Source of the DNA: Callipepla californica brunnescens
Taxonomy: Eukaryota; Chordata; Aves; Galliformes; Odontophoridae
Reading direction: 5' to 3'
NCBI GenBank assembly: GCA_023055505.1
Contig: JALIRH010000001.1
Coordinates: forward strand, 121,555,723-121,619,722
DNA length: 64,000 nt
Shown here: piece after piece, positions 31,116 to 43,300 of the stretch
Layout of the letters: the number at the start of each line of letters is the position of its first letter
Position numbering within the stretch: the stretch's first letter is position 1
Translations under genes and position numbers: made by a program
Notes under the pieces: generated by a model
Databases searched by the model: none
The model's input: only the letters and a program-made list of their open reading frames with translations
What the model was told of the DNA's origin: nothing

Positions 31116-32666
31116 TCTCATATTGATGGGAGAGCTGAGACCTCCCTGTACATTTCCTGCTTGGGCCATTGGTAGTCTGAGCACTGCAAAAGCTCTCTCA
31201 GAGCACTTAGCCCTGACCCTTACAGCCAAGGATGGCTTCCAGACATAGCTGGCATGTGCTGATTGCTAAGACAGGAGCCAAAGAAGGATTTCTCCCACCT
31301 AGCTTTGCAGATTGCCTTTAGACCTCTATTTGGGCTCCTTTCAACTGTGTTTGTGCAGGACTGAGCACAATAGTTCTGTTTTTCATCTCAAGACCTCACA
31401 ACTCCCAGCAATAAAAACACTCAGCATCAATAAAGATGAGGACTGTTGTCACGAAGGGTGTGTTATGACCAACCTGCATGCTGAAGCATTGTAAAAGATG
31501 GTTATAAAAGAAAAGGGAAAGCGCCCATGTTAACTCCTGCTGCCCACCATGAGTTTTTATTCTTGACTGTTGATGGAGAGGCCATTTGCCCTTGCAAGAC
31601 CAAACAACGTTCATGTTACACTGAATCTGGGGGAGGCAGGAAACACAGAGCCCCATGGTGCCACTCTTGAATAAAGCCATTCTTCAAAGGTGGGAAAGAG
31701 CTTTAAAACAGAACTGTGGCTTGTGAAAAGACTGAGTCAGTGTGTGCTGGGACCTGCAGGTTCCCAGGAAGGACAGACTTTGGTGGTGTTTTTTTTTTCC
31801 TCAAGTGGGGACTGCTGGCCGCTTTTCTCTAGCAAAACCATTCACAAGTCAAAAATAAAATATCCCCATGACTTTTCCCTAATGGACAGAAATTGAGCGA
31901 TCAAAATTTTGGTCCTTTTAAAATCCCTTTGATGTCAAAGGCTAAGGCTTTGTAGTTGCTTGTTTTTTTTTTTTTCTAAAGCTCTCTGTAACTGCTGACA
32001 TATGCTGCACATATGGTTTAAATGAGATCAGACTTCCGATCTGTGTTTTTTTTTTCCTTTAACTTGACAAAGTACCTACTCACGAGCCACATTTCCATCA
32101 GGAAGGGACTTTTAATATGATTCCCAGGAAGAACTGCACTTCTGCTGTTTCATTAAAGAAATAATACTCACTCTTTTTGTTTTCTTTTCTTCTCTTTGAA
32201 ATATGTGGGAATTTGCCCAAAGGAGGGAAACGATAGGTGGAATTGTGTTATACTTCCCCAGATGCCCTTGGGAAAAATTACTCAAGGGTAATTACACGTG
32301 TTTCCAGATGCTCTGGGAATACACCAATCTATGGGGAACCACCAGCTCTGGGTAAATTGAAGAGGATCCGCCAGCTTGAAGCTCTGTTATTTATAGCTTG
32401 GAAAATGTCTGAAGGTCTCAGTGGTAAGTGGAATGTCCCTGGGGGATGCACTGCTGATGGCAGAGGACATCTGGTTTCTCCCAGAGAGCACATGTTCCTC
32501 CCAGAGAGGACGTATAATTCTCTGAAGTCCTGGAGACCACTGTAGAGAGCACAGATTCTCCCTGGGATTTCTTAAATACCATTAACAGGGTTACAGCACA
32601 TCTTACAGAATGATAAATCATTAAGGTTGAATCAAAGGTAAGAATCGTTTATCACTGTCTGTCCAA
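31116..32666. other. Unique sequence with candidate regulatory motifs
   Basis: T-runs at 31963-31975 and near 32046 sit beside a block (about 32010-32440) with TAATTACACGTG and a MEF2-like TTATTTATAG. No gene recognised. Confidence 0.4.
32010..32440. promoter_or_regulatory. Candidate regulatory block
   Basis: Repeat-free sequence with a homeodomain core fused to a canonical E-box (TAATTACACGTG, about 32289-32300). A MEF2 consensus match TTATTTATAG lies at 32387-32396, and AATATGA- and GATAGG-type AT-rich elements lie between. Motif co-occurrence only; no direct evidence of function. Confidence 0.22.
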
Positions 32667-33256
32667 GTTGGAGAAAAATTGATTTGATGGGCAGACAACT
32701 CACTGGATAAGGAATTGGCTGGATAGTTGCACTCAGAGAGTTGCTGTCAATGGCTCAGTGTCCAAGTGGAGACTGATGACAAGTGTTGGGACCACTGTTA
32801 TTTATCATTTTTGTAGGCAACGAGGACAATGGGATTGAGTGCACCCTCAGCAAGTTTGCAGTTGACACAAAGCTGAGCGGTGCAGTTGATACCCTTAGAG
32901 GGAAGGTATACTATCCACAGGGACCTGGACAGGCTTGAGAGGGAGTCACATGCCAACCTCATGGAGTTCAACAAGGCCAAGTGCAAGGTCCAGCACCTGA
33001 GTTGGGGTAATCTCATGAACAAATTCTGATTGGGTAGAGAAGACCTGAGGAAAAGGATCTGGCAGTGTCAGTTGATGAAAGACTCAACACGAGCCAGCAA
33101 CATACACCTGCAGCCCATAAGGCCAACCGTAACTTGGGCTGTATCAAGAGAAGCGTGACCAGCAGGACGAGGGAGGTGATTCTGCCCCTCTGCTCTGAAA
33201 TTGTTTGTCCCCTCCTGGCGTATTGTGTTCAGCTCTGGAGTCCCCAACACAAGAGG
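32667..33256 (+). mobile_element. CR1 LINE internal fragment (RT C-terminus), sense
   Basis: Begins near TTGATGGGCAGACAACTCAC and follows the CR1 ORF2 reverse transcriptase closely. TGGATAAGGAATTGGCTGGA comes first, then a gap at about 32784 that removes the PQGSVLG motif codons. SKFAVDTKLSG follows at 32848-32880, where the catalytic FADD reads FAVD. VDERLNTSQQ comes next near 33070, and CIKRSVTSRTREVILPL near 33140-33190. It stops inside the coding region near the QLWSPQHKRK block, so it has neither 5' nor 3' end. The subtype differs from the 29545 copy. Confidence 0.93.
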
Positions 33257-33303
33257 AAGGCTGGAGAAGATCAAGTCCAATCATCAATCCATCACCACAG
33301 TGT
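33257..33303 (-). mobile_element. CR1 3' core fragment, antisense, abutting sense copy
   Basis: GGCTGGAGAAGATCAAGTCC / AATCATCAATCCATCACCAC corresponds to the antisense CR1 segment after the tail. It abuts the sense ORF2 fragment with no spacer, forming an inverted chimera. Confidence 0.6.
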
Positions 33304-36168
33304 AGCAGCAGCTGACCGAGACCTTGAGTTTTTGAAGCCCACTGGAGAGCTGCATGTGTCAATAGCCAGATGCCAGGCACAAAGTTCTCCCGTGATCTTC
33401 TAACTCTTCTGCTAAGGAACTCTGGGTCTACAAGGTTTATCCCCACCCATGCTATCAGAGGAACTGCTCTACGAGAGTGAATCAGACTTCTACAAGACTT
33501 CTACAAGACAGACTTCTACAGGAGTGGCTCAGACTTCTCCTGTGACCTGGATGGTGTAATAAACCCTGATGCCCTTTGGCAAACCAAGGGAGAACCAGAG
33601 ATTATTCTAGAACAGACTGCCCAAAGGCCTGAATCTGCAGCAGGGAAGTTGTATACTGCATTGTATATTGCATGATGCTTGTAAAGTTTGCACTGTCTCA
33701 TCTCATTTCTGCAAACCTCTGGTTTCTTTGCCCTCCTAATTTCTTGAATCTTTGTCATTTCTCATTCCTCTTAGAAACATCAAATCTTGCTTTTAATCCT
33801 GCTGTTTTTTTCACAATGTAGAAGTAATTCTTGAGTTTTTCCTGTGGTAATGAATCCTCCAGACTGATCAGACATCCAGTAAAATGAGAAAAGTTGCTGT
33901 GAAAATCTTTCCTACCCTTTCCAACATGTCCCTGCTGCAGCTAAATACTCCCCAAAGGAGCCCTTTTCAAGAACATTGTTTTATTGTAGCTGCTCTCATT
34001 ATATATTGCATCATTCAACCTTTGCTTTTTCCTTTTTTTTTTTTTTTCTCTAGTAGTGAACTTTGTATGTACCTACACAGCTAAAACAGGTTATGAACTC
34101 TCCTAACCCACTGTCTGTAGTTTATGAAGTTCACAAGATGCAAACTAAGCCTCTGGCTGCTGAGTTTCTAGTCTGAAATCAGCTGATAAAAGCAGAATGC
34201 AAAATCACTGCTGTGTTCACGCTGCCAGGATAAAAGTTTAGCATCAGTGAGACCATGAACACTTGCAAAATACTTAAGAAACAGAAGAATAAAGGTCATG
34301 TACATGGCAGGATGGTTGTCAGAGAACAAAATATATGTAGGCATAGAGATGTATAGTGACGCCTTTTTAGCAGTCTGTAAAGCTGTGTGAGAGAATAGCA
34401 CCCTGTTGGTGAACGAGAAAAGAAAGTAATGAGGGAGTAAGAGAGATTTCCAGTGAAAATATTTTGTGCAATCATGCCACTGTGTGCAACACCAGCTACT
34501 CTACCTGTCTAACAGGCATTTCTATACTGGGAAACATGCATGATTTCAGTCTTCATCTGCAGACATTAGAAACTCTTTTTGCCTCCTTATTTATTGGAAA
34601 TAAACTCCTTTCCCCTTCATAAGCATTGCCTCTATCCAAGAGGTATGAGGCCATCTAGATGGTACAAGTCTAATTAAATGAGAGATGCTTGCTCTCAATT
34701 TAGCCCTAGAAAAGATCTGGTGTACCCCATATCTTGATTACTTTTCTACAACTATTATATAACTGTGTGGGTAATAAAAAACACTCCTCTTTCTGAATAC
34801 TTATTTTATCTCCATTGACCTGGTGGTTCGTGCCCTTTGTTTGCCTTGAACAGTGTTCAAATAACCTAGGTTAGGCTCTGTAAATCTTCACTCCCTGCTC
34901 TCGTGACACCTTGAACATGAAGATGCCAAGTGGGATTAAGGTGAAAATTCCCCAAACTCTGCTCCGAGTGAAAGGAACACAGAGGGAGGCTTTGAAGCTT
35001 GAACCATGCTGAGGGTTCCTGGAAGAAGGGACACATGCCTGTATGTCTGGGTCAAGTGACTTGGCTTGGCACCAAGGATGCCGATTCATTTGTTCATTAA
35101 ACTAATGAAATCAAAGTTTATTTGGAAGGCATTATCTGGAACAAGAGTTTGCCCTTAGTGACATCTGAGCACATAACAGGTTATTTCATGTTACTCACAC
35201 CAAGCAACACCTCCCTCCTTGCCTGAGAAAAGATAAGTAATGAAGCAGGGACTGATTGATAGCAAAAGGAGCTATCACCTATTTTACAACAAAATTCAGT
35301 TTTATCAGGTGCTTGGCATACACAGCAGCTATTTTTCTTACTGACTACTTTCTACTGACTACAAGCAAATAAATTCCTGGGCCGATGACACATACCTCAG
35401 TATCAAATGATCATATTGCAAAGGTGACCAGATAACAGTCATAAATACAGCATTTTCCTCAAGGCTGCAGAACTGCAAGTGGTCTTGCTTGTGCTGGATG
35501 CTTTCCACCATGTTGATTTAGTGGTAGGACAAGGGTTTTTTCCTTTGCCTAGCTCATCCTGGGAAGTCCTGCTTGCTTAACCTACTGTGCCACTTTAGGA
35601 GGGTTTTACCACAGGTGTATCTATCAAAAGAGATCAAACTGCATTCCTCTCCTTTAGAAATCAACCCTAATCCAGACCAAGTCTCTGTGTAAAGCCAAAT
35701 AGCACATCTGCAATGAGCAATGCCAGTACAGCAAGAGCTTTTTTCCAAGGTTGTGAACCCACTGAGTGCTTTTTGGTGTAAAAACTTCCATTATCACATT
35801 ACTCTTGCAAGGTAGTTGAGTCTGGTTTTGACCTATAAAATGGGACGTAATGAAACACCAGAGCATGTCCCCAGAAGCCTAGGTTCTGCAGGTGCTTACA
35901 TCTAGACCCTCAGCAGCCTGTGGAGCAGAGATGGAATTTGCCCTCAGGTCTGTGCAATGCAGATAAGTAGTACAGGAATCCAGCTCCCTTTGAGGCTGTA
36001 AAGGGCTATAGACTTGTGTTGTTTCTGTAGTCAGCAGACTTGCTGTCATGCTGTAGATGGCTGGCATTGTGTGACACCAAACTCTTCCTAGTCCCCTGAG
36101 GACATGCTTAGTTTCCACTGTCTACATGAAGGGCATAAGGGAAGAAACTCAGCTTGGAAAACACAACT
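33304..36168. other. Unique non-coding sequence
   Basis: Contains an 11-bp repeat cluster at 33484-33538 and a T15 run at 34033-34047. Other short frames have no recognisable product. Confidence 0.45.
33484..33538 (+). repeat. Short GACTTCTACA repeat cluster
   Basis: GACTTCTACA occurs at 33485, 33496 and 33511, with a partial copy (GACTTCT) at 33532. The spacings of 11, 15 and 21 bp suggest a small slippage-derived cluster. Confidence 0.8.
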
Positions 36169-36250
36169 TTCATGGGATCATTGAAAAATTTGGCCTGGAA
36201 GAGACCTCAGAAGACATCAGTCCAATTCCCTTTCCCAAATAGATAGGGTT
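36169..36250 (-). mobile_element. Possible old CR1 3' fragment, antisense
   Basis: GGATCATTGAAAAATTTGGC, CTGGAAGAGACCTCAGAAG and AGTCCAATTCCCTTTCCC align in order with the inverted CR1 tail and 'GGTTTGGGTTGGAAGGGACCTC' core, with many mismatches. Confidence 0.4.
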
Positions 36251-37356
36251 ACAAGCCTATGGGTATACCCTGAAAGTGGTAAGTGGTCATGACTGGTGTT
36301 AACTGGCTTTAGGGTCAGGATACTCTAGTCTAAGAACAGCCAGTTGCTAAATATCTGTCCTAAACAGATCCCAGAAGCATTCAAACCCTCAGGTCTTAAA
36401 TCTTCTAAGCTCCCCTATGAGTTTCCTACATTCCCATGGGGTCACTAGGGATTGCCCCAGGGACATCTTTTTGTTTTTGCTTTCTCCAATAATCAGTCAT
36501 TTGGTTCCTCAAAATGGAGAGAATCCTGTCTGATTTATTACCTGGGATCTGCTCATCACACAACCATCATTTCCATTAGTCCTCATGCATGCAAGCAATG
36601 TCTTCCATGGATTCCCAGGGGAGAATTATTAATTCCACAGCATCTGTAGCATCTCTTTTAAAATTTTCTCACTGAGTCGAGCTGATGAGGTTACAGCAGA
36701 TACTTTATTTCTGTCTTGCCAGCTAATTTTATGCTGCAAATGCAGCAAGCACCCATGGTCTAATGTTCACTTAATGAAATCTCCCCAGTGGGGACTCGGA
36801 GGGGAAGAAGAGAAATTGAAGGAACAGATCTACAATATCTGTGCTTATGGAGTTGTTAATTTTGCACTGATGATGGCAGAGCACTGTGATGTCAAAGTAC
36901 CCTTTGCTGACAGAGACATTATTCACACAATCATGATGTTTTTCCAGCATTCAAGGTCCACTGGGCTTCCTATGTCACAATGCCCTTGAGGGGAGCATTT
37001 GCTTTCCCAGGTTTTTGGTAGGTCAGGGTCTCAAAAATTGCAAAGATGCACGTCATAGGGCCCAATGAGGTAAAAGGATTCATTAGTTAGAGGAAAATCA
37101 AGCCCTGACAGACTGCAGATTGTGCTGGCCTATGGTAGTTTTGTCCCTGGTGTGTGGAAGCATCACTTGCTGCAAATGTAAGGTGAGGATCTTGAAGCTG
37201 TATTGGCTTTTAAGACTGGTTTCTGCTAGGCACGGTCAGATGAAATCTGTGTTAAAGTGTCCTGAATTGAGCTTGACCTATTCTCACTCAAAAAAGCCAA
37301 CAACCCGAGGGAGGAAATGGAGAGGTGATGCTGCTTTTCTCCCTGTGACCATCCCT
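36251..37356. other. Unique non-coding sequence
   Basis: Nothing recognised. A 71-codon plus frame at 36774-36989 has no identifiable domain. Confidence 0.4.
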
Positions 37357-37534
37357 ATCATAGAACCATGAACTCACAGAGTTGTTTGAGTTGGAAAGGA
37401 CCTTTAAAGGCCATCTGTTCCAACTCCCCTGCAATGAACAGGGACACCTACAACTCCAACAGGTGCTCAGAGCCCTGTCCAGCTTGACTTTAAATGCCTC
37501 CAGGAATGGAGACATCCACCAACTCTCTGGTCAG
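37357..37534 (-). mobile_element. CR1 LINE 3' fragment, antisense, ~180 bp
   Basis: ATCATAGAACCATGAACTCA, GAGTTGGAAAGGACCTTTAA, CCTGCAATGAACAGGGACAC and GCCCTGTCCAGCTTGACTTT in order. This is the 'CTGCAATGAACAGGGACATC' subtype, the same as the copy at 55483-55622. Confidence 0.92.
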
Positions 37535-37992
37535 TCAGTTGGCTTTCTAGGCTGCAAGGGCACAACATTGGCTCATGCCCAGCTTATCACCACACATGAC
37601 ATATTCATAGGCTGTTCCCACTCTTCTGATGAGCAGATCAGACACTTCCTCCTACCCAGTAGATTTTTAACTTGAAACGAAGGCAAAACAGATGATTGTT
37701 TCCTACATGTTGATCTCATTAATCAGTGGCATATTGTGAAGCTCTGAGCTGAGCACAGAGAATTGTGATTGACCTAAGTGTATTTTCATAGAAAATAACA
37801 ACTTTTCATTTCCAAAAAGGTCATACATTCCAGCAGTTAAAGATGTCTCTGTTATTTTTACATCCGCTTTCAGGTCAGTGTACCTTTTCTTACTGCATCA
37901 GCAGACCTGTTAGGTACAATCAGATGCCCTTCCTGAATGCAATTTCTGAGTCCATAAAGAAAAACAGTAACCAAGGGCATATGACAATACTA
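37535..37992. other. Unique non-coding sequence
   Basis: AT-rich spacer between two antisense CR1 copies. Nothing recognised. Confidence 0.4.
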
Positions 37993-38155
37993 GATCATAG
38001 AATCTTAAAAAGACAGAATAGTTTGATTTGGAAGGGATCTTTAAGATCACCTAGTTCCAACCCCTTGCTATAGGCAGGGACATCTCCCTCTAGACCAGGT
38101 TGCCTAAGGCCCCATCCAGGCTGGCCTTGAACACCTCCAGGGTGGGAATCTCACA
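37993..38155 (-). mobile_element. CR1 LINE 3' fragment, antisense, ~160 bp
   Basis: GATCATAGAATCTTAAAAAG, GATTTGGAAGGGATCTTTAA, CCTAGTTCCAACCCCTTGCT and GCCCCATCCAGGCTGGCCTT in order. The last CR1 before a 9.3 kb CR1-free interval. Confidence 0.92.
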
Positions 38156-39049
38156 CTTTTGCTTTCCCAACAAAATGCTGTTGCTGTTCCAGCATCAGTC
38201 TCCGATAGACTTTCCTGAACTGCTACACCTCTGCTCTAGTCATTAGCTGGAAAGTTGGACCTCAGCCCACAGTCCCATAACCCTCCCCGTCACTGTTCAT
38301 CGCTCACCTCCAAGCAAGTGCTTTAATAATCCTGTGCTTAAAGTACGGAAAGAAGAACGTGACTGCAATAACACTGTGGGAACAGCAGGAGCTCGGGAAG
38401 GACCGTGTTCCTGCAGGGAGGAGAATGGAGCACAGCAAAACATGGCCCCGCTCCAGAGAGGTGCTGAAAATTGCTGGAAAAAATCCTCTCCTTCGTGCTG
38501 AAAACCCTCCTTGTTTGATCAGTGTTGGTCAAAACAAACACTCACTTCTTTATAAATGAGGGTCTTCAGTTGCACCACCTCTTCGTGCCTTTAAACAGAG
38601 CTGCTTTGACGTGTGCCTATGGGCAGCAAGCTGTTTCCTTCCATGTAAATGGCTCTTATTTCCCTTCCCTTTCCTGAGCCTCACTTGTACCACCACGTCA
38701 CGCATGGTATTTAACCCAGTTGACCTCTTTTTGATACATATTTAGAAAAGATCTCCTGTTTATTCCGTGGGTCTGGAGATCCTTGGCTTGAATTGCTTTT
38801 ATATGCAGGCTGGGAATGGGGGAAGTATTGCCTGAGGTTAACAAAGGTGGCAGAACCATCCCTGCATGGCACGTGGTGAATGACTAAGGCCAGGGGAATG
38901 TCGTGTTGATGCTGCCTGCGTGGCTACAGGATGGGAAATCACATTTTTTTGGCTCAGAACAATCCTTTGGGCTGGTGCCCTAGACAATTCTTATTGCAAT
39001 ATCCTCCCAGATCAAGTCCAGAGCCCATCTTCCTGTTTATCATGTGGAT

Positions 39050-39064
39050 AAAAAAAAAAAAAAA
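39050..39064 (+). repeat. Poly-A run, 15 bases
   Basis: Fifteen A residues after CATGTGGAT. Homopolymer with no retroposon body recognised upstream. Confidence 0.9.
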
Positions 39065-39150
39065 GGGAGAATCTAAGGAATTTCAAGGCATTCAAGGCAT
39101 CTCATGAATGCCAACAGTCATGGTTGAGAAGCTTTCTTGTCTGTGATACA

Positions 39151-39300
39151 GCATAGTTGTCCAGAGATGCTAAAAGGAACATAATTGCCTGGTAATAGCC
39201 AGGAATCTGGCCTCTTTGTTGCTGATTCCTCCTGTTGTCCTGGGCAAGCCACTTACCAGTTGCTTTGAAGCTTGGCTTCCACTGTGGCAAAGTGGGGTCC
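39151..39300 (+). mobile_element. Probable MIR SINE relic
   Basis: Blocks appear in MIR order: GCATAGTTGTCCAGAG, GGAATCTGGCCTC, TTGCTGATTCC, then TGTCCTGGGCAAGCCACTTA, the most diagnostic MIR string ('TGACCTTGGGCAAGTCACTTA'). GCTTCCACTGTGGCAAAGTGG follows, parallel to 'GTTTCCTCATCTGTAAAATGG'. Divergence is high, as expected for an amniote-age SINE. Confidence 0.55.
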
Positions 39301-41922
39301 GTGCATATGTCCATCAGTTATAACCAAGCAACAACGTGATGATCAGATTTGGATTCCTAACATCTCCAAATTAAGGGCTGCTCCATCTAACAATCTCCAT
39401 CCATTTGGAAGATGTGTTTTATTTTGTTTAGCTTTGTCTGTACTTTTGTGGCTTTGATTTCTGGTTTCAATACCCATCCCAAGCACCAGAAAGTACCTTC
39501 CTCTGAGAGTGAGCTCGTGAGCACCTCTTTTCTCAGGTCCTGGGAGGCATATTCAGAGAAAAGGATCCTTTATCAGTTGGATCTCATTGCAAGTCACGAA
39601 TGTATAACAACAGCTTTTCCTAATTGAGGTTATATTTGATCTTTATCATGCTCAGGGTGTAAAATTACATTCTTTGGGAAACTGTAATTTGTTGACAAAG
39701 GGGAGCAAATCACTCAAGTTCAATAATAGCTACTCATGAGGCAGAAAGTAATCTGATTTACACAAAGAGATGTTTGTGAATATATTCTACACACATCATT
39801 GGGTTCAGTTGGAAATACTTTTAAAGGATTAAGTCCAAAGTCTGTGTTAGTGACTTTGGTGCAAATTTGGATTAGCTTCATTGAAGCAGCAGAACTAATT
39901 CTTGTCAAGATTACTGGAAGGGAGTGGTGCCTGGTTCTTCATATATTAAATTGTTTTCTTATTTAAATTGTTTCTAATTGTGAGCTCAGGAGGCCCAATT
40001 CTCCAGATTGCTCAGAGAACTGTGGGACTGCCCACAGGGAAATTTATTTTATAAACCGCCTTCTCAGGCAATCCCTTAATAGCTGTCCTAATTTTTCCCA
40101 TGCCAGTTTCCTTCCATTGGGAAATCTGGCTGCTGGCCTTCAGGGATGCTATCCAAGGAGCAAATTATCAGAACTTTACTTACAAAAAATGAATGTTTTT
40201 TTTTTCTTTTCTTGAGCAACAGGGGAGCCCCTACAGTCATTCTGAAAAGTTGCCACAAACCAGAACTCTCCTCTTTTTTTTTTTTATTTTTTTGACATTT
40301 CTTGTTTCTGTCACCTCTCATGGCCTCTCAGTCCTCTTCATCTGTGGTGTGATGGTGGCACGAACATTTTTCCAAGTCTGCAGTTTTCCATGAGCTTGTT
40401 TTTTTTCCTCTAGCAGCTTCTTTCCCCATTTTGGTTTCCCCTGTTTTGGTTAGATGCTAGTTTGGACAGCTTTGGTTGTGAATCTGGTTTCATAAAGAAA
40501 GCAGTGAGTCATTAAGCAAGGCAGCTGTTGGAGTTATTACAATGTAGATGCTTCTTGGCTTTAAACTGATGATAATTGTCAAGCAAGAGGCCCTTTTGAG
40601 GTTTCTAGCATATTTTTCAGAGTGAGCATTCAAAGCGTATCGGCCAGCACCACAACAATACCCCCTTTCCCCTGCACAATAATGTGTGGAGGAGAAAGCT
40701 ATCAGTTGTACTCTAAAAAACAGGAGACACACTGCCGTATTTTAATCCCCTTTCTGGCTTGAGGTCTGTGTTTTCCCCAGCTGTAATTTATACAGCTTCC
40801 CTGAGTTCTTGTGCCCTTTGGACCATTCATCAGCCATCAACCCTTCCCACTTATTCCACCATTTTCCCCATTCCCTTCCTCCTCTGGTAAACCCAATGCT
40901 CCTGAGTTAGAGCTCATAACTCCTTTCCCACACTATTCCCCCTCCTCCCATCTGTTGTTCCTGCTTGCCTTGGATTCTGGCATTCTCAAGCGGAAGGGAA
41001 GATGGGGACTAACTTCCCCTTCCCTTTGAACCTCTCCTTTCCTGCAATTTTTGATATTTTATCAATGAGGTCATGGAGGCTCTGTGGCTTTGCTGGATTG
41101 TCTCTATCCCTTTGTTTAACTCTTCCACAGGGACAGTTTCTAGCTTTAAGTTACCAATAAGATTTTTCTTTTGGGAAAACTGTCCAAAGATCTGCAGCTC
41201 ACAGATAGGGTTTGTTGGCAAGTTGAACGGCAAAATTGGAGCAGTTCCTGGGCTGGAAATAGCTTTTCCATCAGGTAGTACCTCACTTGGGTTTTGCAGA
41301 GCTGGCTCTGAGAGGCAGCATCAGTAAGTGCAAAGAAAGCCATTGTGTTTTGGACTTTTTTTTGGTTGAACACAGAGCCGGAAGCAATTGGCTTGAATTT
41401 AGTACAAACAGTCAATTTCTTCATTTCCTTTCTTTATGCCATTGGGAAACCTTTATCTTGCTTATGAGAAGAAAAGGGAGGAAGAGTGTAAATTGCACCT
41501 GTGAAGTTGAGCAGAGAATGCTTTGTCCTGGAGGGAATACCTTTCATTTAGCCTTCTTTCTTTCTTCCTCTTTTTGTTTGATTAGTATTAGGAACATCCG
41601 CTGATGCTGGTGACAAGTGAGGATACCATTTAAGATCTGGTAATCCCTTGATGTCCCCTGGAACCCAAGAGATCCCTACCTGATCTCAATTGCTTTGGGT
41701 TTAAATCACTTGGCAAAGGTTTTCTTGTGGGAAAGACGCGATCTGATCGACTCCAGACTTCCTAGCAGATATAAACGTCGTTCAATCCAGTGATTGTTCA
41801 GAAAGTTGTTGGTGGTGATAGGAATCCTTGGCCTACCTAGTTTTCCAGGATCTTTGGAGCAATGTAGGTTCATTGGTACCTGCATCCTTCTGCAGCTCTT
41901 GCAATCCTTCCTACTTGACCTT

Positions 41923-41951
41923 TTATTTATTCATTCATTCATTTATTTTTT
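41923..41951 (+). repeat. (ATTT)/(ATTC) simple repeat
   Basis: TTATTTATTCATTCATTCATTTATTTTTT. Short tetranucleotide microsatellite. Confidence 0.85.
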
Positions 41952-43059
41952 CAGAAACGCACCGAAACCGATCAAGAGAAGGGGAATTTTTGTCTGGCCC
42001 TGGGTCCTACCCGTAACATTCAAAATCTGCCCTCAGTTTGGCTCTACATTCACAGTTTTATTCCGGATTTCAGTTCAGCCTTTGTGAGTACATGCAAACA
42101 TGGAAGTAGATACAAATGGCCTCTCAAAGGACGCAGAAAGCAGATGCTGTGGATACTTTACATTTCCAGCATGCTGAAGCACACTCTATTCTTGACACAG
42201 TCAAATTGCTCTAATGGTCACTTTGCTGCTCCTGTGCCCATTTCTACGACTTCTGGGCTCCACTGTAGAGATGAACTGTATTCCAAGTGAAAAATACAGC
42301 ATGTTGCATCTCCTGGTGCTGGCAAAGCCATCAAGTTGTGTAGACAATAGAAGTATTCCTTTGCAAATGGGCTTTCAGGGAAAGAGTAGCATTTGAGGAG
42401 CTCTTTCTTGGTTTCTTTCTCTCTCTCTTTTTTTTTTATAATTAGGGCTATGAGCTGGCACTTGGCTCCTGCTATGAAAAAGTAACACAGAGACACACAA
42501 AAAAGAGAACCACCAGTACTGTTGCTGAGCTGCAGCCTCTGCTTCTGAATACATGCTAGAATGTGTACATCGATTCCCTGAATAAACTCCAGGGGAAATA
42601 TAAATAAATACATACAGATATGTGTGTACATATATACATTCAACATATGTTTGTTGTATTGTCTGGGGAGTGAAAAAGTTGGGAAGAATGGGACAAGCAG
42701 CCCTTTTCCAGCAGTAATTCACTGCACTGTTGGCATATGGAACCAGAATGATGCATAACCCAAAGGTCTGAGCAAGGGTTTTGGGAGCAAATGAAGTCCT
42801 GGGTTAGTCATGGACAATGGTAATGCTCCCGGGTGCTTTGCAGCCTGACCTGAAACACCTCAAAGATGGATTTACCCACTTTGTATTTGTACCACACTAC
42901 TGGGCTGCAGAGCAAAACGAGCCAGAGGAGCCCATGCAGGGAGATTCCTTTGGTTTTGTCAGGGATGCATCATTTATCTCTTTCAGCTTTTTAATTTTGT
43001 GCTTCTCTTGCTGGTATTGAGAGGGATCCAGAATGGAGGTGTCTTTGACATTCTGCATG

Positions 43060-43300
43060 CGTTTGCTTAAATTCTGTTTTCTTATTTCATTTGATTAATT
43101 CCATTTATGTTTATTTTATTCAGTTGGTGATGGAGAGTAGGATCATGCATGTCGGAAAGACTCTGTAATTGCATTGCCTGTCCTCTGATAGTGCAATTAA
43201 TCAAGCATATTAATCATCACTGTTTACAATTAAAATAAAATTATGCCTCACATATAGATATATAGCCCTGAAAATTCAAGCATGGACTTAAATCTTTACA
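43060..43300. promoter_or_regulatory. AT-rich motif cluster, candidate conserved element
   Basis: TTAATCA occurs at 43197-43203 and again at 43210-43216, followed by a forkhead consensus TGTTTAC at 43221-43227 and AATTAAAATAAAATTA. It lies in the CR1-free interval. Could be AT-rich drift; no direct functional evidence. Confidence 0.25.

Noticed and set aside
33304..33640. Possible LTR because of AATAAACCCTGATGCC
   Set aside because: No TG...CA terminal repeats, no second LTR and no primer-binding site visible.
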